From: Austropuccinia psidii
Lineage: Eukaryota; Basidiomycota; Pucciniomycetes; Pucciniales; Sphaerophragmiaceae
Reading direction: 5' to 3'
DNA length: 64,000 nt
Assembly: GCA_023105745.1 (NCBI GenBank)
Contig: JALGQZ010000019.1
Coordinates: forward strand, 1,550,001 to 1,614,000
The position numbers were made by a program, and so were the translations under genes. This document shows, piece by piece, positions 10,626-21,894 of the stretch. Under the pieces are notes generated by a model. That model was not told where the DNA came from. It saw only the letters and a program-made list of their open reading frames with translations, and ran no database searches. How positions within the stretch are numbered: position 1 is the stretch's first letter; each line of letters begins with the position of its first letter.

Positions 10626-11489
10626 GCCCCTAGGTATCTCCTTTGAAACAACTCACAAATCAAATTTTTCATTTGGTGAAGATATAAAATATTCTGAATA
10701 TATTCTTCAATAGTTTCAGAACCCCCTGATATCAGAGATTGATATTAATTTGATTTTGAATGAATTTTTTATTAATTTTTTCAATTATTTCAAGTTGATT
10801 TGCAGTATATCTCTAGTATAAGAATCTCATAGCTCTCTATATTACCAATAATAATTTCAAGAGCTTTCTGGAAAAATTGTTCAGCCACTAAGAGATCCAA
10901 ATGCAAGTCTTTAATAATATCTCAGAGCCAAAATTGCAATCCTCAAGTTAAAAAAAGTTTGTCATATCTTCTTGGAGATGAAAACACTGTTTCATAGCCA
11001 GAAAAGGATACATAAAAAGACCCTCTCATCACTCACATATAAATAACAATCATTTTATCCTCACTCATAATTTCTCACACTTTCTAAAGGGTATTGATAA
11101 TTTATCACAACTATCATAAAACCTTTTTTGTTTCATGACTGGTAAATAATGAATTTAATTACATAAATATCACTAATAGCTGGGTTGTTTTTGGTTCCAA
11201 CTTCTCATTAGACTTTTATGAACTACTTTTTTGAGTAGGGAATCGAGAATATAATTTCAAATTAAAAATGGTTTACACTGATAATTATAACTAATTTTCA
11301 TCATTAATAATTAATCAAATGGCCAATTTCAAATCCTTTGAAAATTTTATTCTGAATTTGGAAACAATTAATTTTGATAAAACCTGTCTTTTGCTTCAAA
11401 GCATTGTTGAAGGATTTATTTGTCAGTTTTGGTGATAAACTTTCTTCCTTTATCTCAAATTAACACTCTTAATGAGATATTTACTTTGG
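10626..11489. other. Unassigned AT-rich repeat-like sequence
   Basis: No gene, no clear match to other parts of the window. It could be the inner part of the E-type LTR recognised at 11490-11841, with element G inserted in it. The CCCCTAGG beside the G LTR reads like a polypurine tract on the minus strand, but nothing else supports that. Confidence 0.35.
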
Positions 11490-11841
11490 TGGTACTTTTT
11501 CACAGTTGTTCACAAGCCTTCCTTTGATTCTAAATTGGTTTCTTTGTATTGAAGATTAAAATAAGTTATCCCTTGAAGTAGGGGCTCTACTGCAAAATGG
11601 ATAAAAAACTCAGACATATTCCACTGAGAGCTTTTAAGATAATACCATTCTCATAGTGGTGGAATTATGAGATGTCAAAAGAAGGTTTCAATCATTAGGT
11701 ATTTCTCAATAGCTAAAAAGCGGTATATATTTGGCAATTCTCATCCAATTTCTATCATATTGGGATATTTACCTCTTCAACCTATCCATGTATGAACTAT
11801 ATCTGTTATGCCAGCTCTCTGTTTAGAGTCACAGACTGAGA
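11490..11841 (-). repeat. Fragment of an E-type LTR (E3)
   Basis: The end (TATGCCAGCTCTCTGTTTAGAGTCACAGACTGAGA region) and the segment near 11490 (GTACTTTTTCACAGTTGTTCACAAGCC region) match 6560-6957 of E1 in the same order and spacing, with many substitutions. Same orientation as E1 and E2. Older than either. Confidence 0.6.
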
Positions 11842-12780
11842 CGCTGTAAGTTTCTATATAAATCAATTATTATTTAGATAAACACCTAATTCTTAAATTT
11901 ATACCATTGAAACTTAATATGATCTATCTCAAATGTTATCTTATGAGTGAATGCAAATATTATCCCAAGGTTATCTTCATTAAATGATTTTCAGCTATTC
12001 ATAAATATACAATATAAATTTGAAAATGATATTACCACATTTATTCAAAAGAACTCTCTCCTTATTTTTCATTGAAGTTTCTGTTTCTTATGTATTAGCA
12101 TCAACAAGAGGGACAAAATATATGTTTTTTCCAAATTAATAAGGCACCTTTCTCCAGCGCAGCTACTTCTTTGACTATTTCTCAAGTAATCTTATGGAGT
12201 ACTTTCTTTGATTTTATTTTTTGATATCTACACAAATATGATTATGGAATTTATTTTCCCATTGAAGATTTCCTGAGTACCTTAGCAGAGACACAGGGTC
12301 CTTTTTGATATGATTTATCTGGGTCCTTTTGAAGAGAATCTGCAATAATAGGACTGGGATAAATCGGGGGTAAGATAAAAGAAAAATCTAATAAAATTTA
12401 ACTGAAAAGAGGGATTGAAATAGAATGGCAAGATTCATGTGATTTTTTCATTTTAAAATTGGACCCATAAATTTTTCAAATAAAATTAAGCTTAAGCAAT
12501 TTACCAGAATACTAGAATATATTAAAAGAGTATTGAAAGTTTAAATCAAAAAATTGGGGGGTTTTTAATCTGTTTTTCCCTTTTTTAAAAAAAATCTTAG
12601 ACGAAGTAAAGGCGGGATTTTGTAGGCTTGATATTCCTTGATATTGATATTTTAAAAGCTCAAAAACGCAGAGAATACCAAAAGAATTAATCAGATACAA
12701 AGATTTAAAAAGAGTTTTTTTACTCATATAAATCAAAGATAAGCTTGAGGGTCACAAAAGGTTATTGTCTATCAGTATGA
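11842..12780. other. Unassigned AT-rich sequence between E3 and element D
   Basis: No gene or clear element end seen. Short open stretches on the minus strand (around 12100-12170 and 12270-12380, and the frame 12512-12736) have no recognised motif. Probably old transposon remains into which D inserted. Confidence 0.4.
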
Positions 12781-12785
12781 ATTAA

Positions 12786-14677
12786 TGTAAGATCTTTCAA
12801 TGAGACTCTGGATGATACTGCTATTGATCAAGAGAGCTATGACTGCTCTTATGAAATAAAATGAATAAAAAATTACTTAAGTATTTCTGTTATTTGTAAA
12901 CACTACTGGTGATTGTAATAGTAGGAATTAATTTTATACTAGAATAAATTACAAGAATCTTTAATAATAAATATTATTGCAATAATATAGAAATACTTAA
13001 ATTTTCAACTACCTTTCTCAAGAACAATTATTGTAAATTCTTGAAGAAAACTACAAAATGTATATAGAAAAACTTTAATATTTCAATAAATTACTCACTA
13101 TTACCCCAAGAATACCCTTAAAACACCCGGTAAAGTGGTTTTACAGATTCTTTGTGGATTTAAAAGGTCAAAAATTTATTTAAAACAGCAATACAGCAAT
13201 TTATATCTGAATAATCTTTTAAAGCTTAATATTAATTTATTTAAGTTCGTTTTTATTGAATTGGAAAGATAAAAATTCTCAGAATAATTTCTAACTAATA
13301 CTTAGTGATAGTATTGATGATTAAATTGAATGATAAGATGATGATTCCTGTAAAAAACAGCAATAGTAGGTGTCCTTTAAGTCAATAACAGCTCACAGAA
13401 GTGTTCCATGGAGAGATCTGAAAAATCAGTCAACTTGATTGGTTTATTGATTATATCACTTGTAGTAACATAAGATTATTGTGATTACTTAATTGAGTCA
13501 TTGTATGTGACCACCAACCCATTTATGATTAAGAAATAAAGGAGTTAAAACTGTGAATATTATTATATTTCAAAATTAATTCTTTTTCTCCAAAGTTTAT
13601 CAATTTTATTTGGAATTTTATCACAGGTTTTATTTACTGTGGATTTTTGAAGATCCTGTGTTCCATGTGAAATCATCATAGATGGATTTTAAGGAAAACT
13701 TTTAATTTCAATTATTAAGTAATGAATCTTTTTTCAAGGTAAAATATTCCTTTCTCCACTTTACTGAAATTTTTGAGAGGATCTTTTAAGAATTGTATTT
13801 TGAATGAATTTTTAAAGATTTACCTCATTTTCTACATGGTATAGGTAAATCACATGGTGACAGCTGGTTGCAATGGGGTAATTTCATGGATAATAGTCCC
13901 AAAAGCTTTTTAATCACTCTTTTTGAGATTATCCATTTTAAAGACTAAGAATCAACATCGTTACAGGAGTCAGAGCTTCCCAGTACCTCCTTGTCATATC
14001 TAAATAGTAGATTCTTTGCTATTTTGTCATGATTTAATGTGATATTAACTTGGTAACAAGGTTCCCCAAAGTTTTCAATAGATCAATGGGGAAAGTATCA
14101 GCCATGTATCAAATATTTGGAGATAGCTCTGCCTCATAGTCTTCAGAAGCTGGCTACCATGGCTCTCTTTGATTTCTTTTGTCCCCATTAGCTATTTTCA
14201 GGTCAAAAATAGTAATTCATGATTAAAGACAAATATCCATTATGGGTTTACCAAACCTTTATTTAGGAATGAAGTAATATTCAGGGAAATAAAAATGAAG
14301 AAAAATATTCCTGGTGTATATTTAATATGCAATTTCTCACAATACCAGTCTTTTAGCATCAAAAGGCAAACAAAATTCACAATTCTTTTATGTAGTATCA
14401 ATTATTAGATGTTAAGGTATTTTAGCATTAAGATATCATATAATTTATATAAGCTTATTCACTCCATGAAGCTAGAATATGTGAATTTATTTTTAGAATC
14501 CAAATCTGGCCTTATATCCATGGATTTACATACTCACAAAAACATTATTCATATTTCTCTGTATGAAAAATAATGAATTTTGGATATGTACATGAATTAC
14601 AGGTTATGAATTTTATAGAAGTTATTTTTTATCAAATGTGGCCTATCTGCGTGTGTAAATATACCTCAAGTCTCACA
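12786..14677 (-). repeat. 3' LTR of element D
   Basis: Plus-strand ends TGTAAGATC and TCTCACA. Homologous to 55853-62099 once F2 and the pogo element are removed; shared landmarks are GAATGATAAGATGATGAT (~13330 and ~58100), TTTGAAGATCCTGTGTTCC-like (~13650 and ~58430) and CTTCAGAAGCTGG (~14140 and ~58930). No gene within. Confidence 0.8.
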
Positions 14678-14688
14678 GTCCCCCCATT
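14678..14688 (-). promoter_or_regulatory. Polypurine tract of element D
   Basis: Minus strand AATGGGGGGAC ends exactly at the LTR start. The B and C tracts (GGTAGGGAA, GGGAGGGAA) sit in the same place. Confidence 0.65.
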
Positions 14689-14821
14689 GAAAAATTAAAA
14701 TTTTACTAAAGCTTTATTAGTAAGCTAAAAAATAAAATCCCAAAATGGGGTTAATTTCCACTGTGCAACCTCTTAATATTACCAATATACAGTGATTAAA
14801 AAGCTTTTATAGGCATTTTCA

Positions 14822-16345
14822 GGCTTGTGGCCTTCTTTAATTCCTAAATATTCTCAAAAGCTGATCTGAGTCAGGTGGGTCTGATTCTACCAGTCATTCA
14901 CCTTCATGTACTGGTTTTCTATATATTAACAAACCTTCTATTTGATTTTTACCCCTAAGTCTCCTTTCTTTAATTAATTTATTTATTGATCTGTCTTCAT
15001 TCTTTCCACCAGTGGTACAGTTAAAGGATTTGGGTTCATTCAAGGAAAAAATTAGTCATCAGCTGGTTGAGAAAGCTGAATAAATCTGAGTGTGAAGGTG
15101 CCTTATTATTCTACAGTTCACCAATCAATTACACTTGAACTGTATTGGTTCCATGTAAGGAAGAAATAAAAAAGGTCCTAACTAAGGATATTCAAGCTTC
15201 TTTGGAACTCTAATATTGCTAAAATATAAGGTTGAAACTAGAACTTAGTCCACTAATCTGAAGTCTAGTAATCTATAGCTCTTCTCCCAGTTCTGCTTGG
15301 CATATTCGAAAGCATCATCCATACTTGAATTGAAAGGGTGGCTCACTTTAGCAAGAATCAATATGAATCTGGAACTTTTGGGATGAATTTAAATCAAGTA
15401 TTTTCTCAGTGTGTCTTCTGGAAGTGTTGGATTCAATCCTTTCTCTAATATACCAGGAGTCTGACCTATGGAAGAATGAAAAGATTTATTATATGCCAGT
15501 TCTAGGAAGGTATTAAGGTGCATAACTCATGGGTAGAACCATCTGTATCTATAAGCTCTAGAAAATAGGCACAGAATCTCCTTATCATTTCCTCTAAAGT
15601 CTGAATAATTTTCTCTGCCGGTCCATCATTTTGAGGATGTTATGCTGTATAAAATTATAACTTGGTCCCTAAAAATATGAAAATATTAGTCCAAAGTACA
15701 GATTTGAAGTTGGGGTCTCTGTCATTTATAATATTCTTCAATAATCATGTATGAGAAACAACTCTATTCAACTGGAGGAAAGCTTTCCCCATAGCAGTTT
15801 CACCCCTATGGAATGGTAATAATATTGGAGTCTTTCTATGTCTTTCTACTGTGAAAAAGAAAGAATTAGAAATTCTGGATTTACTTGGGGTTATTGCTGT
15901 GACTCAGCCCATGTGAGCTTCTATCCAAGGGTACTTTGGGTTTTAAATGCAAATACAAAGTCCAAATTTATTTTCTGTGCTTCTTTTTTCTTTCTGGAAT
16001 CTATCACCATTATGAAATATTCAATGGTATCTATTCCCCAAGATAGCCACCATGCACAGTTCATGACTCTTTGAAATCTCCTGTTCTATGATAGGTTTCC
16101 GGAATATATTCTATTCTGACATTTGTGTAGGATGGTATTTATCAGTAATCTACTTCATAATTTCAGTAAAAAAGGATGTTTAGTTCTGTGATAGATTACA
16201 CCATCAGATAAGTGACATATTCCTTCAGAATAGTAAGGCTTCCCTAATTTATCCAGTTAATGCACCAAAGATGTTTCTTTACAGTCTTTGTCCAATTGCA
16301 AGCCTTAGAGGTATGTTATATGCCCAAAATACCTCAAAGAGTTAA
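14822..16345 (-). pseudogene. Element D integrase and C-terminal region, decayed
   Basis: Translated minus-strand pieces match element C: PVHEGE.LVESDPPDSDQLL near 14920 (C: PVHEDEWLAESEIPDSDKL), the DGLAERM region near 15620, and SDRDPKF-like near 15700. Stops and frame changes are frequent, so it is not functional. The short plus-strand frame at 15838 is a shadow. Confidence 0.75.
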
Positions 16346-18019
16346 GAGAATTTATAATTGAAAAGAATGGATTTTTCCTTTATACCAAAAGAAAGCTTAT
16401 CATTAAAATTAAAATATAAAATTGAAGTTTCAATAAAAACTTAATAATAAATTACATTCAAATTTGAAAATATAAAAAGGTATCTTTACTTAAAATAATG
16501 AAGTAAAAATAAGATATTTTTTGTAAAAAAAGTTAATAAATATTATTATAACCCTTTTTCCAATCAATAAAAATATGTAAATTATTTTACCACTGGATTC
16601 TTCACAAGATATCATGTGGGGTCACCTCTGAGTGAAATTTCCGTAACTCAACTCTAAATGAGCTGAAAATAATTTTTGAGTATCTTCTGTGTGAAAATCT
16701 AAAAATACCCTCATGTTTATCAACACATCATGTGGTGTTAACCATCCATTTTTGTTTTGAAACTGGGGGGAGGAGTGTAATTTTCAGCTATGAGGAATTG
16801 AAGTCTTTCCAATTTAAATTTCAAAATGTGCACATGTATTACATAAGTGAACTGAAATTAACATATGAGGAATTAATACATACAGTTTTGTACTTTCACC
16901 TTTCAATTGAATTGCATGTGTAAATTTTAAGTATAGTACATGATGACAAATGAAAGAAAAATTAAAGTGGAAAGATTAATTTTGGGGGGGAAGGAATATT
17001 GCCTTCAAAGGTGCCAGACTTCCCCAAATTCCTTGCTGAAATACATGGCATGTTCAAATTCACACAAGAATTCATCATGTTTGGCCTAGAATTGAGTCAC
17101 AGGGTTTGTGACTCAATTGATGTTGAGGGTTTGATATCAGCCAGGGCATTTGTAACTGTTGCAAAGGGGGTAAAACTACCTTTAAGCAAAAGAAAGCTTA
17201 GTAAATACATCTTTAACTTTCTTGAAGGTATCTTACACACATTCTTTTGTGTTTTGAAGGCTATAAATCAAGTATTACCATAGCAATGGCTGGTTCAATG
17301 CACTAAAATGTCTAAAACCAGCCATTTTTGGTCCAAACAGGGTTTCAATGATGCCATAATTGGCCTTTCTGTGGCCAGTGTGTTTACCAATACTTATCAA
17401 AGTAAGCTTTACATTTTGAGTAAGAGAATTGATGGCTATAGAAGAATGTCTCATTTTCCTCACCTTTCTCTTCATGTTAGAATCTTTTCCTTCTATCATT
17501 AATTTAAACAGATTGAAACCAATCAAAAAATATTCGAACCACTATTTTTAAAAAATTTAAACCTTTTAATAACATGAAAAAGTCATTATATTTTTTTTGT
17601 AACTCTTATAGTCATTTTTACCCTTGAACCACCCAAAAAGTAAATGAAAGCATCTTTCATCACTGTTAGTTTCGTCACTTTTGGGAATGCCTTCTCTTTG
17701 TTCATATCTATAGAGACTCTTTTATTACATTAATTGTCTGCAGTTATTTTCTCAATTAGTTCCGATTTAAATTACTCTTGAGGAAATTTCTTTTTTACCC
17801 ATCAAATATCACTTGTAGAGTATTTTTGGATAAATTTTTGTTGTTAGTAAAACAATTAATCTTTATGATATTTTTTGATGATAACAAAGTTAAAAGCAAG
17901 AAATTTGGAATTTTCTCTCTTAAAACTTTTAAGATTTAGTATTTTCAATCAAATTTTACCTTATAAAGATTTTGAGGACAGGCAAAGTACTTGCTTTTTA
18001 CTCAAAGTTTCATATCCAC
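16346..18019. other. Unresolved block inside element D
   Basis: About 1.7 kb without clear homology to the D-C alignment. It holds G runs (TGGGGGGAGGAG ~16765, TTTGGGGGGGAAGG ~16982), a 12-bp-arm hairpin at 17090-17118 and an open frame 16999-17283 (94 aa, no recognised domain). I found no terminal repeats. The D sequence on its two sides overlaps by roughly 70-90 nt of the same integrase spacer, so a simple insertion does not fully explain it. Confidence 0.4.
16999..17283 (+). other. Unassigned 94-codon open frame
   Basis: The listed first codon is TTG; the first ATG is internal (IHGMFKF). No signal peptide or known motif. It lies in the unresolved block and contains the 17090-17118 hairpin. 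Probably not a gene. Confidence 0.15.
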
Positions 18020-18787
18020 ATCTTACACCAATAAGGATGCTAGAATATGGAAATTATCATCCTTCTTATATAGCTCTCTGTATTATGCAAAGAATTAAGT
18101 CCCAATTTCAGCTATGTTGAGTCCTTCAATTGTGATTTGTGGTTCTGCTTTTAGAAGTACATAAACTGGGTTATCAGGTGTATTTGCTAATTTCTCCTGC
18201 TAAGTCCATAAAAATTCTTATGTATATTTTATCTATAGTATTAAATAGCTATTTTTCATCTAAAAATATGTCTGTATACTTTTTTCATTTTAAGAAGTGA
18301 CTTCACTGATAATAGTGTGATTTCTCAATTTCCCATACCAAGAATAAGCATTCCATCTGTCTTGCACCATGTCTGGCCCCTTTTGGTTTGATTTGTCTTG
18401 AGATGAAACAAATTTCTCCTCCTTTTGGTTTCTCATTGATAATTTGGCCTTGTTGTAGGGCTTCCCATAATCAGGCTCCTCATAAATAAATATATAACTT
18501 CCATGGTAGATTCCAGTCAGGCATTAAAAGTAAAGTGCTTCTGTAAGTTCTTTCTTTATCTTCTTATATTCATTAATCATTTTTTGTGATATCTCAAATA
18601 CTGTCTGTTGATCCCAGATTCTAAGGAGTCACTTGCTAGAATTTAAAAATCTGTCATGTGTTGCTTATAATATCTGTCAAATCCAATAAATGACACAATT
18701 TTCTTCTTATTCAGGGGTATAGGCTTAATTAAACCTGATTCTAATTTTTTCTTTTCAATAACCAAGATTAACCAGAAGCAATATTTC
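18020..18787 (-). pseudogene. Element D RNase H and end of reverse transcriptase, decayed
   Basis: The minus strand matches element C: spacer LNIAEIGT near 18110, [28 protein letters not shown] near 18340-18400, LLMPDWNLPWKLYI near 18500, and KPIPLNKKKIVSFIGFDRYY near 18680. Multiple stops and frame changes. Cut at 18787 by solo LTR E2 and resumes at 21895. Confidence 0.75.
18783..18787. repeat. Target duplication of E2, left copy
   Basis: ATTTC, repeated at 21890-21894 directly after E2. Confidence 0.8.
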
Positions 18788-21700
18788 TTTCAGGCTGAGT
18801 CTATGATGAAGGTGTAAAAAGGCTATTTACAGCTTGAACTATAAATGTGACACTGTAAAATAATGAAAAAATGGTTGGATTAGAGATAATAAAAGTATAA
18901 AATGGAGTAATAAGGGCTTTACTATCATGAAGTAGTGGTGTTAAGTGCTGCTGAAAGCCCTGGGTGCAGTCTTACCAGTTGTGTTACTATAATAATAAGC
19001 ACTACAATACTAATATTTACAGTATAACCTGATTATTTTCCAAGAGTATAACTAGTTTTTAGAGCTTTACTACATAGGAATTCAAGAGCAGGATGATGTC
19101 ACAACCACGAGTTTGACCCTCCTCCTTGATGGTTGCGGCAATCCAACCTGGAGCCAAATTGGGGCCAATTGGCCATGTCATATCATTTATGGCCCATTGG
19201 CCCCCTTTGGGTGTCCAATGGCTCTTACGCCACAGCCCATCCCAATGGCCATATCCTGCCGTCATTGGCCCTCTCGGCCAATTCACACCTCACCAACCCC
19301 CAGGCCTTCATCATTGATTTTGGGCCTGGGGGGTCCTTTCTGTCTTCTAGGGGTCTCCAGGCCCCCTAGCCACCACCATTGGATCCAGGCCCCCCCTTTT
19401 TCATTAGGGGGTCTTGGGCCATTTGGGCCCCCTACGGTCCGTGGGCCGTGGTCCGCAGGCCTTTTAGGCCCCTTTTGGCCTAATCCAATGAGGCCAAAAG
19501 GGGCCAAAGGGGGCAACCACCTAGCCCCCAAGGCCAGGTGGGTCCCAAACCACATCTGGGCCCACCTGAGCCAAAATTGGTCATATTTCCCTTGGACTCA
19601 AAATTGGCCAAAAACGCCTTGGACACCTTTTTGGCCATAAACCACGTAGGACCCATTTTTGGCCATGGACCACTATGGATCAATATCTCCGTCACGGCCT
19701 CTGGCAGCCACCAGGGGCCACCAATTCAGTTGATCAAGCTTTTCCCTCAACTTAAGGAAAAATTCTTCCATACCTCCATGCACCCCGTACTCAAGGTTGC
19801 AGGAGTGGTGCATATATGGTGTTATATACCATTATGCACCATTTTTTCTCAGCAATTCAATGGTGACGTTTTCAGGACTCAATTCCACCTTCTCAACTCA
19901 AGGCACCAAAATCCAACGCCCATTTCAAAGGAGGACTTTTGGACTCATCAGTTGGGTAATCCATGGCGGCAAGCAGAAGACCATTCAAGGACTCCAACCA
20001 CCTGGCTATGCAGGAGTGGGGTTGGTACTCTCATTCAGGATTCTTCCAAGGTTCATTCTCAGAGGTATTCCATCATTTCAATCAGTTTTCAAGGCATCAA
20101 GTATTTCAATACTCCTTGGACAACTCAATTGGTTCATACAGGCGGCAATCAATCAACCTGTATGTACTTGGCCCAATTGGGCCAATTCATATTCCACTGT
20201 GGGAATTCAATCACACAGTTCAATTTCAAGATGGCCAGAACTGTATTGGCCCGATTCGGACAATACAGCCGGTGATTCACCTTCAGGATCAATCTTTCAG
20301 TTTTTCACATATACTGGCCACCTTTCAGCACCTGGGGACTTTTTTCCCCAGTTAATTAATATATTGGATTTATTTCCATCCTTATTTTCTTTTACATTAT
20401 TAAAGTTAATACTGATAATCTTAAGTCAGTCATTAGCACCCTTTTCTCTTTTCTTTCTTTGCCTGTCAGTGGATATTGGTGGTCCTATCCTTTACTAATT
20501 CCATTGTTCTTTCTGGCAGGTTGAAACAGTGAATTGAGGATTCACTTGGTTGGCTTCTTGGCTTTTGGCTTCCTTTTATCTTTGGCCTCTGGCTTCATCC
20601 TTATTATTCTTTTATCTTTGGCATATTTGTCCTTTCTCTTTTTCTGCTTAAGAAATATATTCCGTAGTATTTCTTATCATCTTTGGAGCCCTCCAAGTGA
20701 GCTCTTGATTCCTGAGTGCCAGGCCCTCTTGCTTCCAAAAGAGCCCCTGTGACAGATTATGAAACCTTTTCTGGTGGAGAAAAGGTCCCTTTTTATCCTA
20801 CAATTGGTTGAAAAAGGCCTCTAGACCTTTCCACATAGAGGAAGTGAAGATTTTTCACTTCCAAGGACTGGCTTGTGGCTTCCAAAAGGCCTTTATATCC
20901 TGTATTGGGCTCATATGGGGCTTTGAAACCACATCTGGACAGTTTTCACCAATACAGGGTGAAAACTGTCATCTGGGGACCACACAGCCCCCTTCTGACA
21001 TGTATGATGCGTAGAATGCTGTACAGAACCGGTACAGGACCCCAGTATTGACCAAACTATAAGGTATTGAAGTATAAACAGGCTTCTTTGTCTGTTTGAA
21101 ACCTTGTTATCATGGTTATGGGAGAGAATCCCACAGTAAAGCTGTATTGGTCTAGCTGTGGGTTTTTGAACTTAAAACTGCCATAACTTTGTCAGTTTTT
21201 GATATATAAAGCTCAAAGTTGAGTCATTGTGTAGCCCTGGATGGTCCCTACACAATGTTATCTAACTTGATGTGGTTATCATTAAATATGGCAAAGTTGT
21301 GCCATGTACAAGAATATTTATACATATGTATGATTTGCTTAAAATCTGTATGGAACTTGTTTGCCCCATAACCTTTCTTCTGGATGAGATATGGGGAAAT
21401 GAATGGCACCATCAGAAATCCCTGATTTTTCTCCTTCCAAAAAGACCCCACTTTAGGTATCTCACACTAAAACTGTAGAATTTATATGAGAGATGGATAT
21501 TTTACTCACCCTTATTTGAACTTATTTTGGTTATAACTTCTGTAATTCTGGTGCTAGCTCAATTTGGTTATACCATTGGATAGCCTTGGCTCAGAGCTTC
21601 ATTTTGACCGCCCATTTGAGGGGTTAAGCCTCTTTCTCTGTATTTCAGATGAGAGGTGAAAAATAAGGTTTATGCTCAGCAACAACTTTGATCAGGAATA

Positions 21701-21889
21701 ACTTTGTTATTCCTTGTCCTATGATGGTGGGACTTGAATATTTGGAAAGAGGTGAGTTTCCTCTTTCTTTTGATAATTTGTTTAGCTTATTTGGCTCAGC
21801 CCCATGTTTTGGTGGTATCTTGGCTCTACCATTGGTTTATGGTTTATGGCTGTCATGCTTGTGCTCTGGTTTTGAGTCACAGGCTGACA
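18788..21889 (-). repeat. Solo LTR E2, split by solo LTR F1
   Basis: Plus-strand ends TTTCAGGCTGAGTC (degraded TGTCAGGGTGAGTC of E1) and GAGTCACAGGCTGACA. The length without F1 and its duplication is ~1.44 kb against 1.50 kb for E1. Flanked by perfect 5-bp ATTTC duplications within the D reverse transcriptase, so it is a solo LTR left by LTR-LTR recombination. Short ORFs here (20808, 21272, 21688 and the minus frame at 21248) have no recognised content. Confidence 0.85.
19097..20754 (+). repeat. Solo LTR F1 with GGCC-rich half
   Basis: Ends TGTCACAACC and CCCCTGTGACA, the same termini as the LTRs of element A (TGTCACAGCC...CCCCTGTGACA). About 1.66 kb, homologous to F2 at 56251. Flanks GATGA and GATTA differ by one base. 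The first 600 bp hold about 26 GGCC sites by eye in otherwise AT-rich DNA. GTTAATTAA at 20351 corresponds to the proposed self-priming segment of element A. Proline- and glycine-rich ORFs on both strands (19113-19640, 19283-19555, 19538-20275, 19797-20498) are products of this composition, not genes. Confidence 0.8.
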
Positions 21890-21894
21890 ATTTC
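21890..21894. repeat. Target duplication of E2, right copy
   Basis: ATTTC, identical to 18783-18787. Confidence 0.8.

Noticed and set aside
10626..10640. Polypurine-like CCTAGGGGC beside the G LTR, suggesting a 3' LTR there
   Set aside because: The primer site at 8664-8679 shows that the G LTR is the 5' LTR. No integrase or C-terminal homology was seen to the right.
19113..20498. Several overlapping proline/glycine-rich open frames of 90-245 codons on both strands
   Set aside because: They lie inside solo LTR F1 and result from GGCC-rich sequence. F2 has similar but not frame-conserved versions, and there is no domain or consistent start.
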